Part shown: positions 24,287-35,343 of the stretch, piece by piece
Position numbering within the stretch: the stretch's first letter is position 1
Layout: every line of letters starts with the position of its first letter
NCBI RefSeq assembly: GCF_000690905.1
Contig: NZ_JMCL01000030.1
Coordinates: 158,811 to 222,810, forward strand
Direction of reading: 5' to 3'
DNA length: 64,000 nucleotides
From: Pseudomonas sp. Ant30-3
Lineage (GTDB): Bacteria > Pseudomonadota > Gammaproteobacteria > Pseudomonadales > Pseudomonadaceae
Notes under the pieces: generated by a model
The model's database searches: none
What the model was told of the DNA's origin: nothing
What the model saw: only the letters and a program-made list of their open reading frames with translations
Program-made: the position numbers and the translations under genes

Positions 24287-24895
24287 ATGACTAATCTTAC
24301 TCCTCGCCGTACCGCCATCCTGACCTTCATCCGTGATCGAATCGCGGAACACGGTCAGTCCCCGAGCCTCGCTGAAATCAGCGAGGCGTTTGGTTTTGCC
24401 TCTCGCAGCGTGGCGCGCAAGCATGTGCTGGCGTTAACGGAAGCCGGTTTTATCGAGGTCAATCCGCATCAGGCGCGGGGCATACGCTTGCGCGGCCAAC
24501 CGGCGCGGGCAGGGTTGCTCGACATTGCGATTCTCGGCCGGGTGGCCGCCGGTGCGCCGATCGGCGCCGATGCCGAGGTGCACAGCCGTTTGCTGTTCGA
24601 TCCCGCAATGTTCTCCCGTGTGCCGGATTACTTGCTGAGGGTTCAGGGCGACTCGATGATCGAAGACGGCATCCTCGATGGCGATCTGGTCGGTGTGCAC
24701 CGTAATCCGGAGGCGCTCAATGGCCAGATCGTCGTGGCACGGCTCGATGGCGAAGTGACGATCAAACGCTTCCAACGCATTGGCGACAAAGTTCAACTGC
24801 TGCCGCGCAATCCGGCTTATCAGCCGATTCTTGTGCGCGCCGATCAGGATCTGGCGATTGAAGGCGTGTTCTGTGGCCTTGTGAGGCAAGGGTGA
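24287..24895 (+). CDS. lexA2: LexA2 SOS repressor of the imuAB-dnaE2 cassette
   Basis: The protein has 202 residues from ATG 24287 (MTNLTPRRTA). A second ATG at 24278 lies inside the operator. The N-terminal winged helix-turn-helix (SPSLAEISEAFGFASRSVARKHV) is followed by a self-cleavage domain with the scissile A88-G89 bond (RVAAGAP) and the Ser123/Lys160 dyad (GDSMIEDG and VTIKRF). It should autocleave when RecA filaments form. It heads a four-gene operon whose genes overlap (imuA, dnaE2) or lie seven bases apart (imuB), and it probably represses it through the palindrome at its own start. A separate canonical LexA is expected elsewhere in the genome. Confidence 0.93.
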   Translation: MTNLTPRRTAILTFIRDRIAEHGQSPSLAEISEAFGFASRSVARKHVLALTEAGFIEVNPHQARGIRLRGQPARAGLLDIAILGRVAAGAPIGADAEVHSRLLFDPAMFSRVPDYLLRVQGDSMIEDGILDGDLVGVHRNPEALNGQIVVARLDGEVTIKRFQRIGDKVQLLPRNPAYQPILVRADQDLAIEGVFCGLVRQG

Positions 24896-25512
24896 TGGGC
24901 GCCGTCGTCGCGCTGGATACACTGTTCAATGGCGGTCAGGTCTGGAAGGGGAGACCTGCGCCACCGGCCGCCAGCCCACAACCGACCGGCCATACCGCGC
25001 TGGACGCGGCATTGCCCACGGGCGGTTGGCCGGAAGCGGCGCTAACCGAAATCCTCCTGGTCGGGCAGGGCGTTGGTGAGTTGCAACTGGTGTGGCCGGC
25101 GTTGGCGCGACTGTCGGCGGCCGGTGAGCGCATCGTGCTGGTAGCCCCGCCTTATGTGCCATACCCCATGGCGTGGGTTAATGCCGGCGTCGATCTGCGC
25201 CAGTTGTCGATCATCCAGGCCAGCGAGCGCGATGCCCTGTGGGCGGCGGAGCAATGCCTGCGTTCGGGCAGTTGCGGCGCGGTGCTGTGCTGGCCGCAAA
25301 AGGCTGACGACCGTGCTTTGCGCCGCCTGCAGGTGGCGGCGGAAACCGGTTCGACCCTGGCGTTTGCCTATCGCTCGATGCAAGAGGCGCTGAATCCTTC
25401 ACCTGCCGCACTGCGCATTGCCATCGATGCCAGGCCCGCGCAGTTGCGGGTGCTCAAGTGCCGTGGCGGGCTGGCCCGATCCGCACCCATTGCCTACCCT
25501 GTGGGGCATTGA
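24895..25512 (+). CDS. imuA: ImuA, accessory factor of SOS mutagenesis (RecA/SulA-like)
   Basis: The protein has 205 residues. ATG 24895 overlaps the lexA2 stop by one base (TGATG), so translation is coupled. It is a degenerate RecA-like ATPase core: the region TGGWPEAALTEILLVGQGVG sits where a Walker A loop would be but lacks the GKT triplet. In characterised cassettes ImuA bridges the DNA polymerase components. It is required with ImuB and DnaE2 for damage-induced mutagenesis. ImuB starts seven bases after its stop. Confidence 0.9.
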   Translation: MGAVVALDTLFNGGQVWKGRPAPPAASPQPTGHTALDAALPTGGWPEAALTEILLVGQGVGELQLVWPALARLSAAGERIVLVAPPYVPYPMAWVNAGVDLRQLSIIQASERDALWAAEQCLRSGSCGAVLCWPQKADDRALRRLQVAAETGSTLAFAYRSMQEALNPSPAALRIAIDARPAQLRVLKCRGGLARSAPIAYPVGH

Positions 25513-25519
25513 GGTTGCC

Positions 25520-26935
25520 ATGCGCTGGGTTTGCATACTTTTCCCGCAATTGGCGCTGGACGCGGTGCTGCGTCAGCGTCCCGATCCCGAGCAGCCTCTG
25601 GCTTTATTGACTGGCCCGGCTCAGCGTCGGGTGTTGCAGGCAGTCAATGCATCGGCCCGCGCGCTGGGCTTGCGTCCGGGGCAGTCGATGACGGCTGCGC
25701 AAACCCTGAGCAAGGGCTTTGTTACCGCTGAATATGACAGCGCCGAGATCGAACACTGGCAGCAGTTTCTGGCCGCATGGGCCTATCGCTTCAGTTCCCA
25801 GGTCAGCGTGCACTACCCGCGAGCGGTGGTATTCGAAATCGAATCCAGCCTGGGCCTGTTCGGTGACTGGCCGCAATTCGAAGCGCGTTTGCGCAACGAA
25901 CTCGGCGAACTGGGCTTTCGTCACCGGATCGTCGCCGCGCCAAACCCGGCAGCGGCGCGAATCCTGGCCAATGCTTATGACGGACTTGTGGTACCCAACG
26001 ATCAAGCCCTGCAACATCATCTTGGACAATTGCCCGTTGACCGCATCGGCCTGGAACCCAGCGTTGCCACGGCGTTGACGCGCATGGGTTTGCGCACGCT
26101 GAATCAGGTACAGGCGTTGCCCCGGCAGAGTCTGGCCCGGCGTTTTGAAGTGCAGGTGCTCAAACATCTGGACACGTTGCTCGGCGCAAGACGTCTCGCG
26201 CTTGCATTCTATTTGCCGCCAGACCGTTTCGACGTGCGCATCGAACTCAACTTCGACGTGCAATCGCATCAGGCACTGCTGTTTCCGTTGCGCCGCCTGA
26301 CCGGTGATTTGTCGGCGTTTCTCTGTGGCCGCGACAGCGGTGTGCAGCAATTCGATCTGCACCTTGAGCATGCCGGGCTGGCGGACACTGTGATCAAAGT
26401 CGGCCTGCTCAGCGCTGAGCGCGATCCGGCCATGCTTTTCGAACTGGCTCGAGGGCGACTCGAACAGGTTCAGGTCGCGGCCCCGGTACGCGGTTTTCGT
26501 CTGCGCGCAGAAGACCTGCCGACCTTCATTCCGCAATACCAGGAGCTGTTTGACGATCGTCCCCAGCAGTCCTTGCCTTGGGAACAACTGCGCGAACGCT
26601 TGCGTGCTCGATTGGGGGATGAGGCAGTGCAGGGTTTACGCTTTCAGGCTGACCATCGCCCGGAATGTGCGTGGCAGGCGAGGGTCGACAACCAGCGCAA
26701 TGAAGTGCTGCCGGGCGTGCAGCGTCCGGGATGGTTGCTGACCGAACCCCTGGCCGTTCACGAACATTCCACGCGTATTCTAATGGGGCCGGAGCGGATC
26801 GAGTCGGGCTGGTGGGATGGTGGCGATGTGCGTCGCGATTATTACCTGATCGAAACCCGTACCGGCCAACAAGGCTGGGCTTATCGTGCGGTAGGTGAGA
26901 ATGGCCCGTTGTGGTTGCATGGCTGGTTCGCATGA
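25520..26935 (+). CDS. imuB: ImuB, Y-family polymerase-like mutasome adaptor
   Basis: The protein has 471 residues from [10 protein letters not shown]. The fold follows Y-family polymerases, but the first catalytic aspartate motif (usually HIDMDAFFA) reads [15 protein letters not shown]. The second acidic motif is replaced by [12 protein letters not shown]. It therefore should not polymerise, in line with its known role as a scaffold that links DnaE2 and the beta clamp. A C-terminal tail of about 100 residues has the ImuB-specific region. It overlaps dnaE2 by ATGA. Confidence 0.92.
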   Translation: MRWVCILFPQLALDAVLRQRPDPEQPLALLTGPAQRRVLQAVNASARALGLRPGQSMTAAQTLSKGFVTAEYDSAEIEHWQQFLAAWAYRFSSQVSVHYPRAVVFEIESSLGLFGDWPQFEARLRNELGELGFRHRIVAAPNPAAARILANAYDGLVVPNDQALQHHLGQLPVDRIGLEPSVATALTRMGLRTLNQVQALPRQSLARRFEVQVLKHLDTLLGARRLALAFYLPPDRFDVRIELNFDVQSHQALLFPLRRLTGDLSAFLCGRDSGVQQFDLHLEHAGLADTVIKVGLLSAERDPAMLFELARGRLEQVQVAAPVRGFRLRAEDLPTFIPQYQELFDDRPQQSLPWEQLRERLRARLGDEAVQGLRFQADHRPECAWQARVDNQRNEVLPGVQRPGWLLTEPLAVHEHSTRILMGPERIESGWWDGGDVRRDYYLIETRTGQQGWAYRAVGENGPLWLHGWFA

Positions 26936-29900
26936 ACTTTGAATATGCCGAGCTGCATTGCCTGTCGAACTTCAGTTTCCAGCGGGGGGCTTCCAGTGCA
27001 CTGGAACTCTTTCAACGGTCGAAAAAACTCGGCTATCAAGCATTGGCAATTACCGACGAATGCACCCTGGCCGGCATCGTCCGCGCCTGGCAAGCGGCCA
27101 AATCTGTGGAGCTGCCGCTGATCATCGGCAGCGAAATCAGGGTTGAAAATGGTCCGAAACTGGTCTTGCTGGTGGAAAACCTACAGGGTTATCAGAGTCT
27201 GTGTCGGCTTATCACCCTTGCACGCAGACGCACGCAGAAGGGTTTGTATCAGGTGCTGCGTGAGGATTTCAGAGAGTCAATGCCGGGGCTGTTGGCGTTA
27301 TGGGTACCGGATGCACTCGATGATGTCGAGCAGGGCCAATGGCTCAGGCAAGTGTTCGCCGATCGTCTTTGGCTGGCCGTGCAATTGCATCGCGGGCAGG
27401 ACGATCCGCGGCGGTTGAAAGGGTTGTTGATGCTGGCCAAAGAATTGCAAATCCCGGCCGTGGCCAGCGGCGATGTGCACATGCATTGCCGGGCCCGGCG
27501 GGCGTTGCAAGACACCATGACCGCGATCCGACATCACCTGCCGGTCGCGGAAGCGGGCATGCGCCTACACCCCAATGGCGAGCGGCATTTGCGCGGCCTC
27601 GATGCGTTGCAATCGATCTACCCGCAAGCCCTGCTCGACGAGACCATGACCATCGCCCGGCGTTGCACGTTCGACCTCGGCCAATTGCGTTATCACTACC
27701 CACGCGAGTTGGTCCCTGAAGGCCAGACTGCCACGTCCTGGCTGCGGGTGTTAACTGAACAGGGCATACAGTGGCGCTGGCCCGATGGGCCGAAAACCGA
27801 AGTGCTGACTCAGATCGGCAAAGAGCTGGAGCTGATCGCCGAGCTGGGCTACGAAAGCTACTTTCTGACGGTGCACGACATTGTGCGTTTTGCCCGTGAG
27901 CAGCAAATTCTCTGTCAGGGCCGGGGTTCGGCCGCCAACTCGGCGGTGTGTTTTGCATTGGGCATCACCGAAATCGATCCTGATCGCACCACGCTATTGT
28001 TCGAACGCTTTCTCTCCAAAGAGCGCAACGAGCCGCCAGACATCGATGTCGATTTCGAGCACGAACGCCGCGAAGAAGTCTTGCAGTATGTTTTCCAGCG
28101 CTATGGCCGCACTCGCGCGGCGCTGACGGCGGTGGTCAGCACTTATCACGCGGCGGGCGCCGTGCGCGACGTGGCCAAGGCCTTGGGTTTGCCGCCCGAC
28201 CAGATCAATGCCTTGGCCGATTGCTGTGGTCACTGGAGCGATGAGACACCGCCGGTGGAGCGTCTGCGCGAAGGCGGTTTCGATCCCGAGAGCCCTGTGC
28301 TGCACAGGGTACTGAGCCTGACCGGGCAACTGATCGGTTTCCCTCGGCACCTGTCCCAGCACCCCGGTGGTTTCGTGATTTCCGAACAGCCGCTGGACAC
28401 GCTGGTGCCGGTGGAAAACGCCGCGATGGCCGACCGCACCATAATCCAATGGGACAAGGATGATCTGGACGCCGTCGGTTTGCTCAAGGTTGATATCCTC
28501 GCCCTCGGCATGCTCAGTGCGATACGCCGATGCTTCGATCTGCTGCGTCGGCACCGTGATCTCGACCTTAGCCTGGCGACAATCCCGGCCGAGGACGCCG
28601 CCACTTACGAAATGATTACCCGCGCGGACACAGTCGGCGTGTTCCAGATCGAGTCGCGGGCACAGATGTCGATGTTGCCGCGACTCAAACCCAAGACCTT
28701 TTATGATTTGGTCATCGAGGTGGCCATCGTTCGCCCCGGGCCGATTCAGGGCGGGATGGTTCACCCTTATCTGCGCCGTAGAAATGGTCAGGAAGCCGAA
28801 ACCTATCCCTCGCCGCAACTGAAAACAGTGCTCAAACGCACCCTCGGCGTACCGTTGTTTCAGGAACAGGTGATGCAGATTGCGATTGTCGCGGCCGATT
28901 ACAGCCCCGGCGAAGCCGATCAGTTACGCCGCTCAATGGCGGCCTGGAAACGCCACGGCGGGCTTGAGCCGCATAAGCTGCGTCTAGCGGCCGGGATGAA
29001 AAAAAACGGCTACACACCGGAGTTTGCCGCGCTGATTTTCGAACAGATAAAAGGCTTTGGCAGCTACGGATTTCCAGAGTCCCACGCTGCCAGTTTTGCC
29101 TTGTTGACCTACGCCAGTTGCTGGCTGAAATGCCATGAACCGGCGGCGTTCGCTTGCGCACTGATCAATAGCTGGCCGATGGGGTTCTACAGCCCCGATC
29201 AGATTCTGCAGGACGCGCGCCGTCATCATTTGCAGATCCGTGCGGTGGATGTGCGGGCCAGTGACTGGGACTGCGGCCTTGAGAAAATCATTGGCGCACA
29301 ACCGGCCATTCGCATGGGGTTGCGAATGATCAAAGGCTTTCGCGAGGACGATGCCCGGCGAATCGAGCACGCCAGGGCGCAGGGGGCTTTCATCGACATC
29401 GCCGACCTCGGCGAACGGGCGCGCCTCGATGCCCGGGCCCAGGAGCAGCTCGCCGATGCCGGTGCATTGCGCGGGCTGGCCGGTGACCGGCACCAGGCAC
29501 GCTGGGAAGTGGCGGGTGTACAGAAGCAGCTCGGCTTGTTCAGCGGGTTGCCCACTCAGGAAGAGCCCGCTGTCTACCTGCCCAAACCCTCCGTGGCCGA
29601 AGACCTGCTGGCTGATTACAACAGCGTCGGCACCACCCTCGGCCCGCATCCGCTGGCGTTGTTACGCGATGAATTGAAAGCCCGGCGCTGCCGCAGCTCC
29701 AAAGAGCTGCAGGAGGTTGAACATGGCCGGCCGGTGAGTATTGCCGGGCTGGTGACCGGTCGACAACGACCGGGAACTGCCAGTGGTGTCACTTTCGTTA
29801 CCCTCGAAGACGAGTTCGGCAACGTCAACGTCATCGTTTGGCGCGACCTGGCCGAGCGACATCGGAAGGTTTTGGTGGGCTCACAGTTGCTCAAGGTCGA

Positions 29901-30009
29901 TGGCCGCTGGGAGAGCGAGGGCAATGTCCGGCATTTGATAGCGGGGCGCTTGAGCGACCTGACGCCACTGCTGGATGGCATCAGTGTGCGCAGCCGGGAT
30001 TTCCATTAA
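26932..30009 (+). CDS. dnaE2: DnaE2, error-prone DNA polymerase III alpha-type subunit
   Basis: The protein has 1025 residues from ATG 26932, which overlaps the imuB stop. It contains an N-terminal PHP domain ([18 protein letters not shown]), a C-family catalytic core with the [13 protein letters not shown] aspartates, then the finger, helix-hairpin-helix and OB-fold regions ([17 protein letters not shown]). It is shorter than replicative DnaE, as expected for DnaE2. It performs translesion synthesis during the SOS response and causes induced mutations. It is the last gene of the LexA2-controlled operon. Confidence 0.94.
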   Translation: MNFEYAELHCLSNFSFQRGASSALELFQRSKKLGYQALAITDECTLAGIVRAWQAAKSVELPLIIGSEIRVENGPKLVLLVENLQGYQSLCRLITLARRRTQKGLYQVLREDFRESMPGLLALWVPDALDDVEQGQWLRQVFADRLWLAVQLHRGQDDPRRLKGLLMLAKELQIPAVASGDVHMHCRARRALQDTMTAIRHHLPVAEAGMRLHPNGERHLRGLDALQSIYPQALLDETMTIARRCTFDLGQLRYHYPRELVPEGQTATSWLRVLTEQGIQWRWPDGPKTEVLTQIGKELELIAELGYESYFLTVHDIVRFAREQQILCQGRGSAANSAVCFALGITEIDPDRTTLLFERFLSKERNEPPDIDVDFEHERREEVLQYVFQRYGRTRAALTAVVSTYHAAGAVRDVAKALGLPPDQINALADCCGHWSDETPPVERLREGGFDPESPVLHRVLSLTGQLIGFPRHLSQHPGGFVISEQPLDTLVPVENAAMADRTIIQWDKDDLDAVGLLKVDILALGMLSAIRRCFDLLRRHRDLDLSLATIPAEDAATYEMITRADTVGVFQIESRAQMSMLPRLKPKTFYDLVIEVAIVRPGPIQGGMVHPYLRRRNGQEAETYPSPQLKTVLKRTLGVPLFQEQVMQIAIVAADYSPGEADQLRRSMAAWKRHGGLEPHKLRLAAGMKKNGYTPEFAALIFEQIKGFGSYGFPESHAASFALLTYASCWLKCHEPAAFACALINSWPMGFYSPDQILQDARRHHLQIRAVDVRASDWDCGLEKIIGAQPAIRMGLRMIKGFREDDARRIEHARAQGAFIDIADLGERARLDARAQEQLADAGALRGLAGDRHQARWEVAGVQKQLGLFSGLPTQEEPAVYLPKPSVAEDLLADYNSVGTTLGPHPLALLRDELKARRCRSSKELQEVEHGRPVSIAGLVTGRQRPGTASGVTFVTLEDEFGNVNVIVWRDLAERHRKVLVGSQLLKVDGRWESEGNVRHLIAGRLSDLTPLLDGISVRSRDFH

Positions 30010-30192
30010 ATCCCTGCGGCTGTGAACGGTTCAGGAATGGCGACACACTCGTTGTCCAACAGGACCGTCAATGCTCAGCTATAACTCTATGAAACCATTG
30101 GCAACCTTGGTGCTCGAAACAAACGGGCGCCCGCCGATGCCATAGGGTTAATATCGCGCCTGACAGCCACTTACAGGACACTGAGCCAGTCA

Positions 30193-32304
30193 ATGCAGTT
30201 TCTATCCAATAACCACGGATGTGTGGGCTGGAATGGTGAAATGGCCGAACGCATCTGTGCGTTCGACTGGAGCCTGACCGATCTGGGAGACATCCAGCAC
30301 TGGCCGAAAAGTCTATGCTGCGCAGTGCAAATGTTGCTCGCTTCGCCGTTGCCGATGGTGATGCTCTGGGGCCGGGCCGGTTACATGATTTACAACGACG
30401 CCTACTCGGAGTTTGCCGGGGGCCGTCATCCGTATCTGCTTGGAGCTCCGGTGGAACTGGGTTGGCCGGAAGTCGCCGAGTTCAATCGCCATGTGGTTGA
30501 CACCTGTCTGGCAGGCGGCACGTTGTCTTTTCGCAACAAGGAGCTGGTGTTGCTCCGCGATGGCGTCCCCGAAGACGTCTGGATGGATCTCTATTACAGC
30601 CCTGTTGCCGATGACGAAGGGATCCCCGCTGGTGTTCTGGCGATGGTGGTCGAGACGACCGAGTACGTGATCTCCGAGCGGCGCCGGCGCGAAGCCGAAG
30701 ATGCTTATCGGGCCGATAATGAGCGGGTGCGACTGGCACTCAATGCCGGGGCATTACTTGGCTCCTTTGTCTGGGACATCAAGGGCAATACGCTGTCCGG
30801 CGATGAACGTTTCGCCCGCACCTTTTCCTATCCTGCCACGCGCAACCTCGCTGACCTGTCCTCCGAAATCGCACAAGCACTGATTCATCCGGATGACCGT
30901 CGCTGGGTCCAGGAACAAGTCGATCAATCCGTGGCCAGCGGCGCACCTTTCAACGCGGAATATCGGGTGCAGCGCCCTGATGGCGCTTACCTGTGGGTGC
31001 TGGCCAGTGGTTGCTGCGAGTTCGATGAACAGGGCGAACCGTTCCGCTTTCCGGGTGTGCTGATCGACATACACGAGCGTAAAACTGCCGAAGAATCATT
31101 GTTGCGATTCACTCGTAACCTTGAGCAACGGGTTGCCGATGAAGTGAAAGCCCGCCTGGACACCGAAGAACAACTGCGTCAGTCGCAGAAGCTTGAAGCC
31201 ATCGGCGGCCTCACGGGCGGAGTGGCCCATGACTTCAATAATTTGCTGCAGGTCATTGCGGGCAACCTGCATCTGCTCGCGCGGCATGAGCCGGACAACG
31301 CCAACGTCCAGCGCCGGGTCAGCGCGTCGATCGCAGCGGTCGAGCGCGGCGCGAAACTGTCTTCTCAGCTACTCGCGTTTGCCCGCCGCCAGCCGCTGAC
31401 GCCGGCCGTGTGCAATCCCTGGCAAATCTTCGATGACCTCGGCGAGCTGCTACAGCGCGCGCTGGGTGAAACGATCCAGATCAACGTGAACCTGCCCGAC
31501 GAGCCATGGCGGATTTTCGTTGACCGCCATCAAATGGAGAATGCCATTCTCAACCTGGCGATCAATGCCCGAGACGCCATGAAAGGTGAGGGCGTAATTG
31601 TGCTCGGTGCGGATAATGTCTGCCTTGATCACGAATTTTGCGCAGGCAAGGGCATTTCGGCCGGCGACTATATTCGCGTAGAGGTGGTGGACTCGGGTGT
31701 GGGCATGGCCCCGGAAGTGCTCGCCCAGGCGTTTGAACCGTTTTTTACCACCAAGGCTGATGGTCAAGGGACGGGTCTGGGCTTGAGCATGGTGTTTGGT
31801 TTCGTCAAACAAAGCGGGGGCCACATCGAGATGTCCAGCGAGGTCGGGCAGGGCACTCGCGTGCAGCTGTATTTTCCACGAAGCCTGCGTCCGGTGCCCA
31901 GTGAAACTACTACTCAGGATTCACCGCAACGCGGTGGACACGAGACCATTCTGGTGGTGGAAGACAACGAAGCCGTGCGTACGTCGGCGGTGGAATTGCT
32001 GCTCGAGGAAGGTTATCAGATTCTCACCGCTGCCAACGGTGACGCAGCGATGCAGCTGTTGCTGGAAGGCGTAGCGGTTGACTTGATTTTTACCGATGTG
32101 GTCATGCCAGGCCTGATCAAAAGTTCTGAACTGGCCGCCTGGGCCAAGGTGCAAACACCGCCCGTTGCGGTGCTGTTCACTTCGGGTCACACCCGCGACA
32201 TTATCTCGCGCAACCATCAGCTCAGCGCCGACACCTGGCTGCTGAGCAAACCTTATGGTCCCGAAGCGCTGCTGAGCATGATTCGCGATGTGCTGGGCGG
32301 CTGA
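30193..32304 (+). CDS. PAS hybrid histidine kinase
   Basis: The protein has 703 residues without transmembrane helices. Two PAS-like sensor domains lie at about 30-165 (with DWSLTDLGDIQHWPKSL, typical of a family of cytoplasmic kinases) and 178-300. The phosphoacceptor is H346 (GGVAHDFNNLL). ATPase motifs are NLAINARDAM, DSGVGM and GQGTGLGLSM. A C-terminal receiver has D635 (LIFTDVVMPG). It is 183 bases after dnaE2 and in the same direction, but probably has its own promoter. Signal and phosphotransfer partner are unknown. Confidence 0.9.
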   Translation: MQFLSNNHGCVGWNGEMAERICAFDWSLTDLGDIQHWPKSLCCAVQMLLASPLPMVMLWGRAGYMIYNDAYSEFAGGRHPYLLGAPVELGWPEVAEFNRHVVDTCLAGGTLSFRNKELVLLRDGVPEDVWMDLYYSPVADDEGIPAGVLAMVVETTEYVISERRRREAEDAYRADNERVRLALNAGALLGSFVWDIKGNTLSGDERFARTFSYPATRNLADLSSEIAQALIHPDDRRWVQEQVDQSVASGAPFNAEYRVQRPDGAYLWVLASGCCEFDEQGEPFRFPGVLIDIHERKTAEESLLRFTRNLEQRVADEVKARLDTEEQLRQSQKLEAIGGLTGGVAHDFNNLLQVIAGNLHLLARHEPDNANVQRRVSASIAAVERGAKLSSQLLAFARRQPLTPAVCNPWQIFDDLGELLQRALGETIQINVNLPDEPWRIFVDRHQMENAILNLAINARDAMKGEGVIVLGADNVCLDHEFCAGKGISAGDYIRVEVVDSGVGMAPEVLAQAFEPFFTTKADGQGTGLGLSMVFGFVKQSGGHIEMSSEVGQGTRVQLYFPRSLRPVPSETTTQDSPQRGGHETILVVEDNEAVRTSAVELLLEEGYQILTAANGDAAMQLLLEGVAVDLIFTDVVMPGLIKSSELAAWAKVQTPPVAVLFTSGHTRDIISRNHQLSADTWLLSKPYGPEALLSMIRDVLGG

Positions 32305-32340
32305 GTTTTCACCGGCTGCGCGACACGTATGCTCGTCGCC

Positions 32341-32411
32341 TGTAGGAGCAAGCTTGCTTGCGATAGCTATGGACCTGATAAGTCGCCATCGCGAGCAAGC
32401 TTGCTCCTACA
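32341..32411. repeat. REPIN (inverted pair of REP arms)
   Basis: The left arm TGTAGGAGCAAGCTTGCTTG and the right arm, which ends CAAGCTTGCTCCTACA, are inverted around 23 bases. It lies between the hybrid kinase and the UvrA paralogue genes. Confidence 0.85.
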
Positions 32412-32457
32412 AGCAAAGTCCTGGGCAATTCATGAACCTTTCACTCAAGGCCTACCA

Positions 32458-35091
32458 ATGACTTCCAAGCGCACCTCGAACCCTCCTTCCGGCATGGTCA
32501 GAGTGCGAGGCGCTCGGGAACACAACCTCAAGAACGTCGATGTCGATATTCCCCGCAATGCACTCGTGGTGTTCACCGGCGTCTCCGGTTCGGGAAAATC
32601 CTCACTCGCGTTCTCGACCCTGTACGCCGAAGCGCAGCGTCGTTATTTCGAATCCGTTGCGCCTTATGCGCGACGCCTGATCGATCAGGTCGGCGTGCCC
32701 GACGTTGATTCCATAGAAGGCTTGCCGCCTGCCGTTGCATTGCAACAGCAGCGAGGCACGCCGAGCACGCGCTCTTCGGTGGGAAGCGTGACCACGCTGT
32801 CCAGCCTGATTCGTATGCTTTATTCCCGCGCCGGCAGTTACCCGGCGGGGCAGCCCATGCTCTACGCCGAGGATTTTTCGCCGAACACGCCGCAAGGCGC
32901 CTGCCCGCAATGTCACGGTCTGGGTCGGGTTTACGAAGTCACCGAAGCGTTGATGGTGCCTGACCCGAGCCTGACCATCCGCCAGCGCGCCGTCGCTTCG
33001 TGGCCTACGGCGTGGCAGGGGCAGAACTTGCGCGACATCCTCGTGACCCTCGGTTACGACGTCGATAAACCCTGGCGCGAACTGCCGAAAAAGCAGCGCG
33101 ACTGGATTCTGTTCACTGAACAAACCCCAACCGTGCCGGTGTACGCCGGGCTCACGCCGGAAGAAACCAAAGTCGCGCTCAAACGCAAGATGGAGCCCAG
33201 TTACCAAGGTACGTTCACCGGTGCGCGGCGTTACATCCTGCATACCTTCAGCCATTCACAAAGTGCGCTGATGAAAAAGCGCGTTTCGCAATTCATGCTC
33301 GGCAGCCCATGTCCGCTGTGCGATGGCAAACGGCTCAAGCGCGAAGCGTTGTCGGTGACGTTCGCCGGCTACGACATCGGTGAGTTGTCGCAGATGCCCT
33401 TGCTGCAGGTCGCTGAAGTGCTGAGACCGGTCGCCGCACGCAGCTACCTCGAACAGGCTGAAGAAGCCGGCGAGGTGTTGACCCATGATCAGACCCGCGA
33501 AGCGCGCCAGCAACGCGTGACCCATGGCGCCAGTGCCCATGCCAATGCACCTGACGTGCGCCACACACCCAACCTGTCGGTGGAAAAACGCCTGGCCGCG
33601 CAACGCATCGCTCAGGATTTGCTGGAGCGAGTCAGCACACTGACCGATCTTGGCCTCGGTTATCTCGCGCTGGAGCGCAGCACACCGACACTGTCGTCCG
33701 GTGAGTTGCAGCGGTTGCGTCTGGCGACACAACTGGGTTCGCAGTTGTTCGGGGTGATTTATGTGCTGGACGAGCCGTCGGCCGGTTTGCATCCGGCGGA
33801 CGGCGAGGCGTTGTTTGAATCGTTGCAACGGCTGAAGGCTGCCGGCAATACCTTGTTTGTCGTCGAGCATGATCTGGAAACCATGCGCCGCGCTGACTGG
33901 CTGATCGACGTCGGCCCCGCAGCCGGCGAGCAAGGCGGTCGTATCCTCTACAGCGGGCCGCCATCCGGATTGGCGCAGGTAGCAGACTCGCAGACGCGTG
34001 CCTACCTGTTCGCCGATCAGGTCACGTCACCGCGCGCCCCTCGCAAGGCGACCGATTGGCTGCGTCTGGAGGGCATCACCCGCAATAATCTGAATAACCT
34101 CAGTGCAGAGTTTCCGTTGGGCTGTTTTACGTCGGTAACGGGTGTGTCGGGTTCCGGCAAATCGAGCCTGGTCAGTCAGGCATTGCTGGAGCTGGTGGGG
34201 GCGCACCTCGGTCGCGCCAGCCGCGACAGCGAGGCCGAGGAACTGAGCCTTGAAGACGATGCACCGCAAGTCAGCGGCGGTCAGGTGACGGCCGGGCTGG
34301 AATCGATCAAGCGCCTGGTCCAGGTTGATCAGAAACCCATCGGCCGTACACCGCGCTCTAACCTGGCGACCTACACCGGACTGTTCGACAGCGTGCGCAA
34401 GTTGTACGCCGCTACGCCGCAGGCGCAGGCCGAGGGCTACGACGCAGGGCAATTTTCGTTCAACGTCGCCAAGGGGCGTTGCCCGACGTGCGAAGGCGAG
34501 GGTTTTGTCAGCGTCGAATTGTTGTTCATGCCGAGCGTCTATGCGCCATGTCCGACCTGTCACGGCGCGCGCTACAACCCGCAAACACTGGCGATCAGTT
34601 GGCAAGGCCTGAATATCGCGCAGGTTTTGCAACTGACCGTAGAAGAGGCCGTAGAGGTGTTCGACGGGCAAGCGGGCATCCGTCGGTCTCTGGAGGTGCT
34701 GCGTGACATCGGCCTGGGTTATTTGCGTCTAGGCCAACCGGCCACAGAGTTGTCCGGCGGCGAAGCCCAGCGCATCAAACTGGCGACCGAGCTGCAACGC
34801 AATCAACGTGGCGCAACCCTGTATGTGCTGGATGAACCCACCACCGGATTGCACCCGCGTGATGTTGATCGCCTGCTCGAACAGTTGAATACGCTGGTGA
34901 CGGCAGGGCACACGGTGATCGTCGTTGAACACGAAATGCGCGTGGTGGCCCAGAGCGATTGGGTGATCGACATCGGACCGGGGGCAGGGGATCAAGGTGG
35001 CCGCATCGTCGTCGCCGGCACACCGCAGAAAGTCGCGAAAACCAAAAAAAGCCGAACCGCGCCGTTTCTGGCGAGGACATTGGGGCAGTGA
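32458..35091 (+). CDS. UvrA-like ABC ATPase (short, UvrA2-type)
   Basis: The protein has 877 residues from [10 protein letters not shown] (the ATG after the REPIN). It carries two ABC ATPase modules: Walker [11 protein letters not shown] near residue 40 and again in the second half. The two signature motifs are [11 protein letters not shown] and [11 protein letters not shown]. Zinc-binding CxxC pairs occur ([29 protein letters not shown]). The protein is about 65 residues shorter than canonical UvrA, consistent with class II UvrA proteins that lack most of the UvrB-binding domain. Such paralogues are linked to drug or damage tolerance rather than general repair. A normal uvrA is expected elsewhere. 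Confidence 0.85.
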   Translation: MTSKRTSNPPSGMVRVRGAREHNLKNVDVDIPRNALVVFTGVSGSGKSSLAFSTLYAEAQRRYFESVAPYARRLIDQVGVPDVDSIEGLPPAVALQQQRGTPSTRSSVGSVTTLSSLIRMLYSRAGSYPAGQPMLYAEDFSPNTPQGACPQCHGLGRVYEVTEALMVPDPSLTIRQRAVASWPTAWQGQNLRDILVTLGYDVDKPWRELPKKQRDWILFTEQTPTVPVYAGLTPEETKVALKRKMEPSYQGTFTGARRYILHTFSHSQSALMKKRVSQFMLGSPCPLCDGKRLKREALSVTFAGYDIGELSQMPLLQVAEVLRPVAARSYLEQAEEAGEVLTHDQTREARQQRVTHGASAHANAPDVRHTPNLSVEKRLAAQRIAQDLLERVSTLTDLGLGYLALERSTPTLSSGELQRLRLATQLGSQLFGVIYVLDEPSAGLHPADGEALFESLQRLKAAGNTLFVVEHDLETMRRADWLIDVGPAAGEQGGRILYSGPPSGLAQVADSQTRAYLFADQVTSPRAPRKATDWLRLEGITRNNLNNLSAEFPLGCFTSVTGVSGSGKSSLVSQALLELVGAHLGRASRDSEAEELSLEDDAPQVSGGQVTAGLESIKRLVQVDQKPIGRTPRSNLATYTGLFDSVRKLYAATPQAQAEGYDAGQFSFNVAKGRCPTCEGEGFVSVELLFMPSVYAPCPTCHGARYNPQTLAISWQGLNIAQVLQLTVEEAVEVFDGQAGIRRSLEVLRDIGLGYLRLGQPATELSGGEAQRIKLATELQRNQRGATLYVLDEPTTGLHPRDVDRLLEQLNTLVTAGHTVIVVEHEMRVVAQSDWVIDIGPGAGDQGGRIVVAGTPQKVAKTKKSRTAPFLARTLGQ

Positions 35092-35108
35092 GCCTACACA
35101 ATGCGCCC

Positions 35109-35339
35109 TTGTAGGAGCAAAGCTTGCTCGCGAAGGCGATTTCAGATCCAGCATCAATGCCGCCTGACACACCGCCATCGCGAGCAAGCTCTGCTCCCAC
35201 AGTTAACCGAGTTAGGTCTTGAGAATCGAGCATTATCAAGTCCGCCTTCGCGAGCAAGCTCTGCTCCCACAATTAACCGGGTTGGCCGCTGGACCAGTGG
35301 TCGACATAAAACTTTGTAGGAGCCAGCCTGCTGGCGATT
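35109..35339. repeat. REP cluster with four arms
   Basis: Arms lie at 35109-35137, 35173-35202, 35243-35272 and 35314-35339. The second and third are near-identical tandem copies 70 bases apart, sharing GCGAGCAAGCTCTGCTCCCA and the following TTAACCG-G-GTT. The first pairs with the second or third in inverted orientation, and the fourth belongs to the GGAGCCAGCC family. This is the gap between the convergent UvrA paralogue and the stressosome operon; no gene is present. Confidence 0.85.
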
Positions 35340-35343
35340 TGGT

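Noticed and set aside
35109..35339. The REP cluster as a CRISPR array
   Set aside because: The repeated units are palindromic REP arms in mixed orientation with unequal spacing and there are no cas genes.
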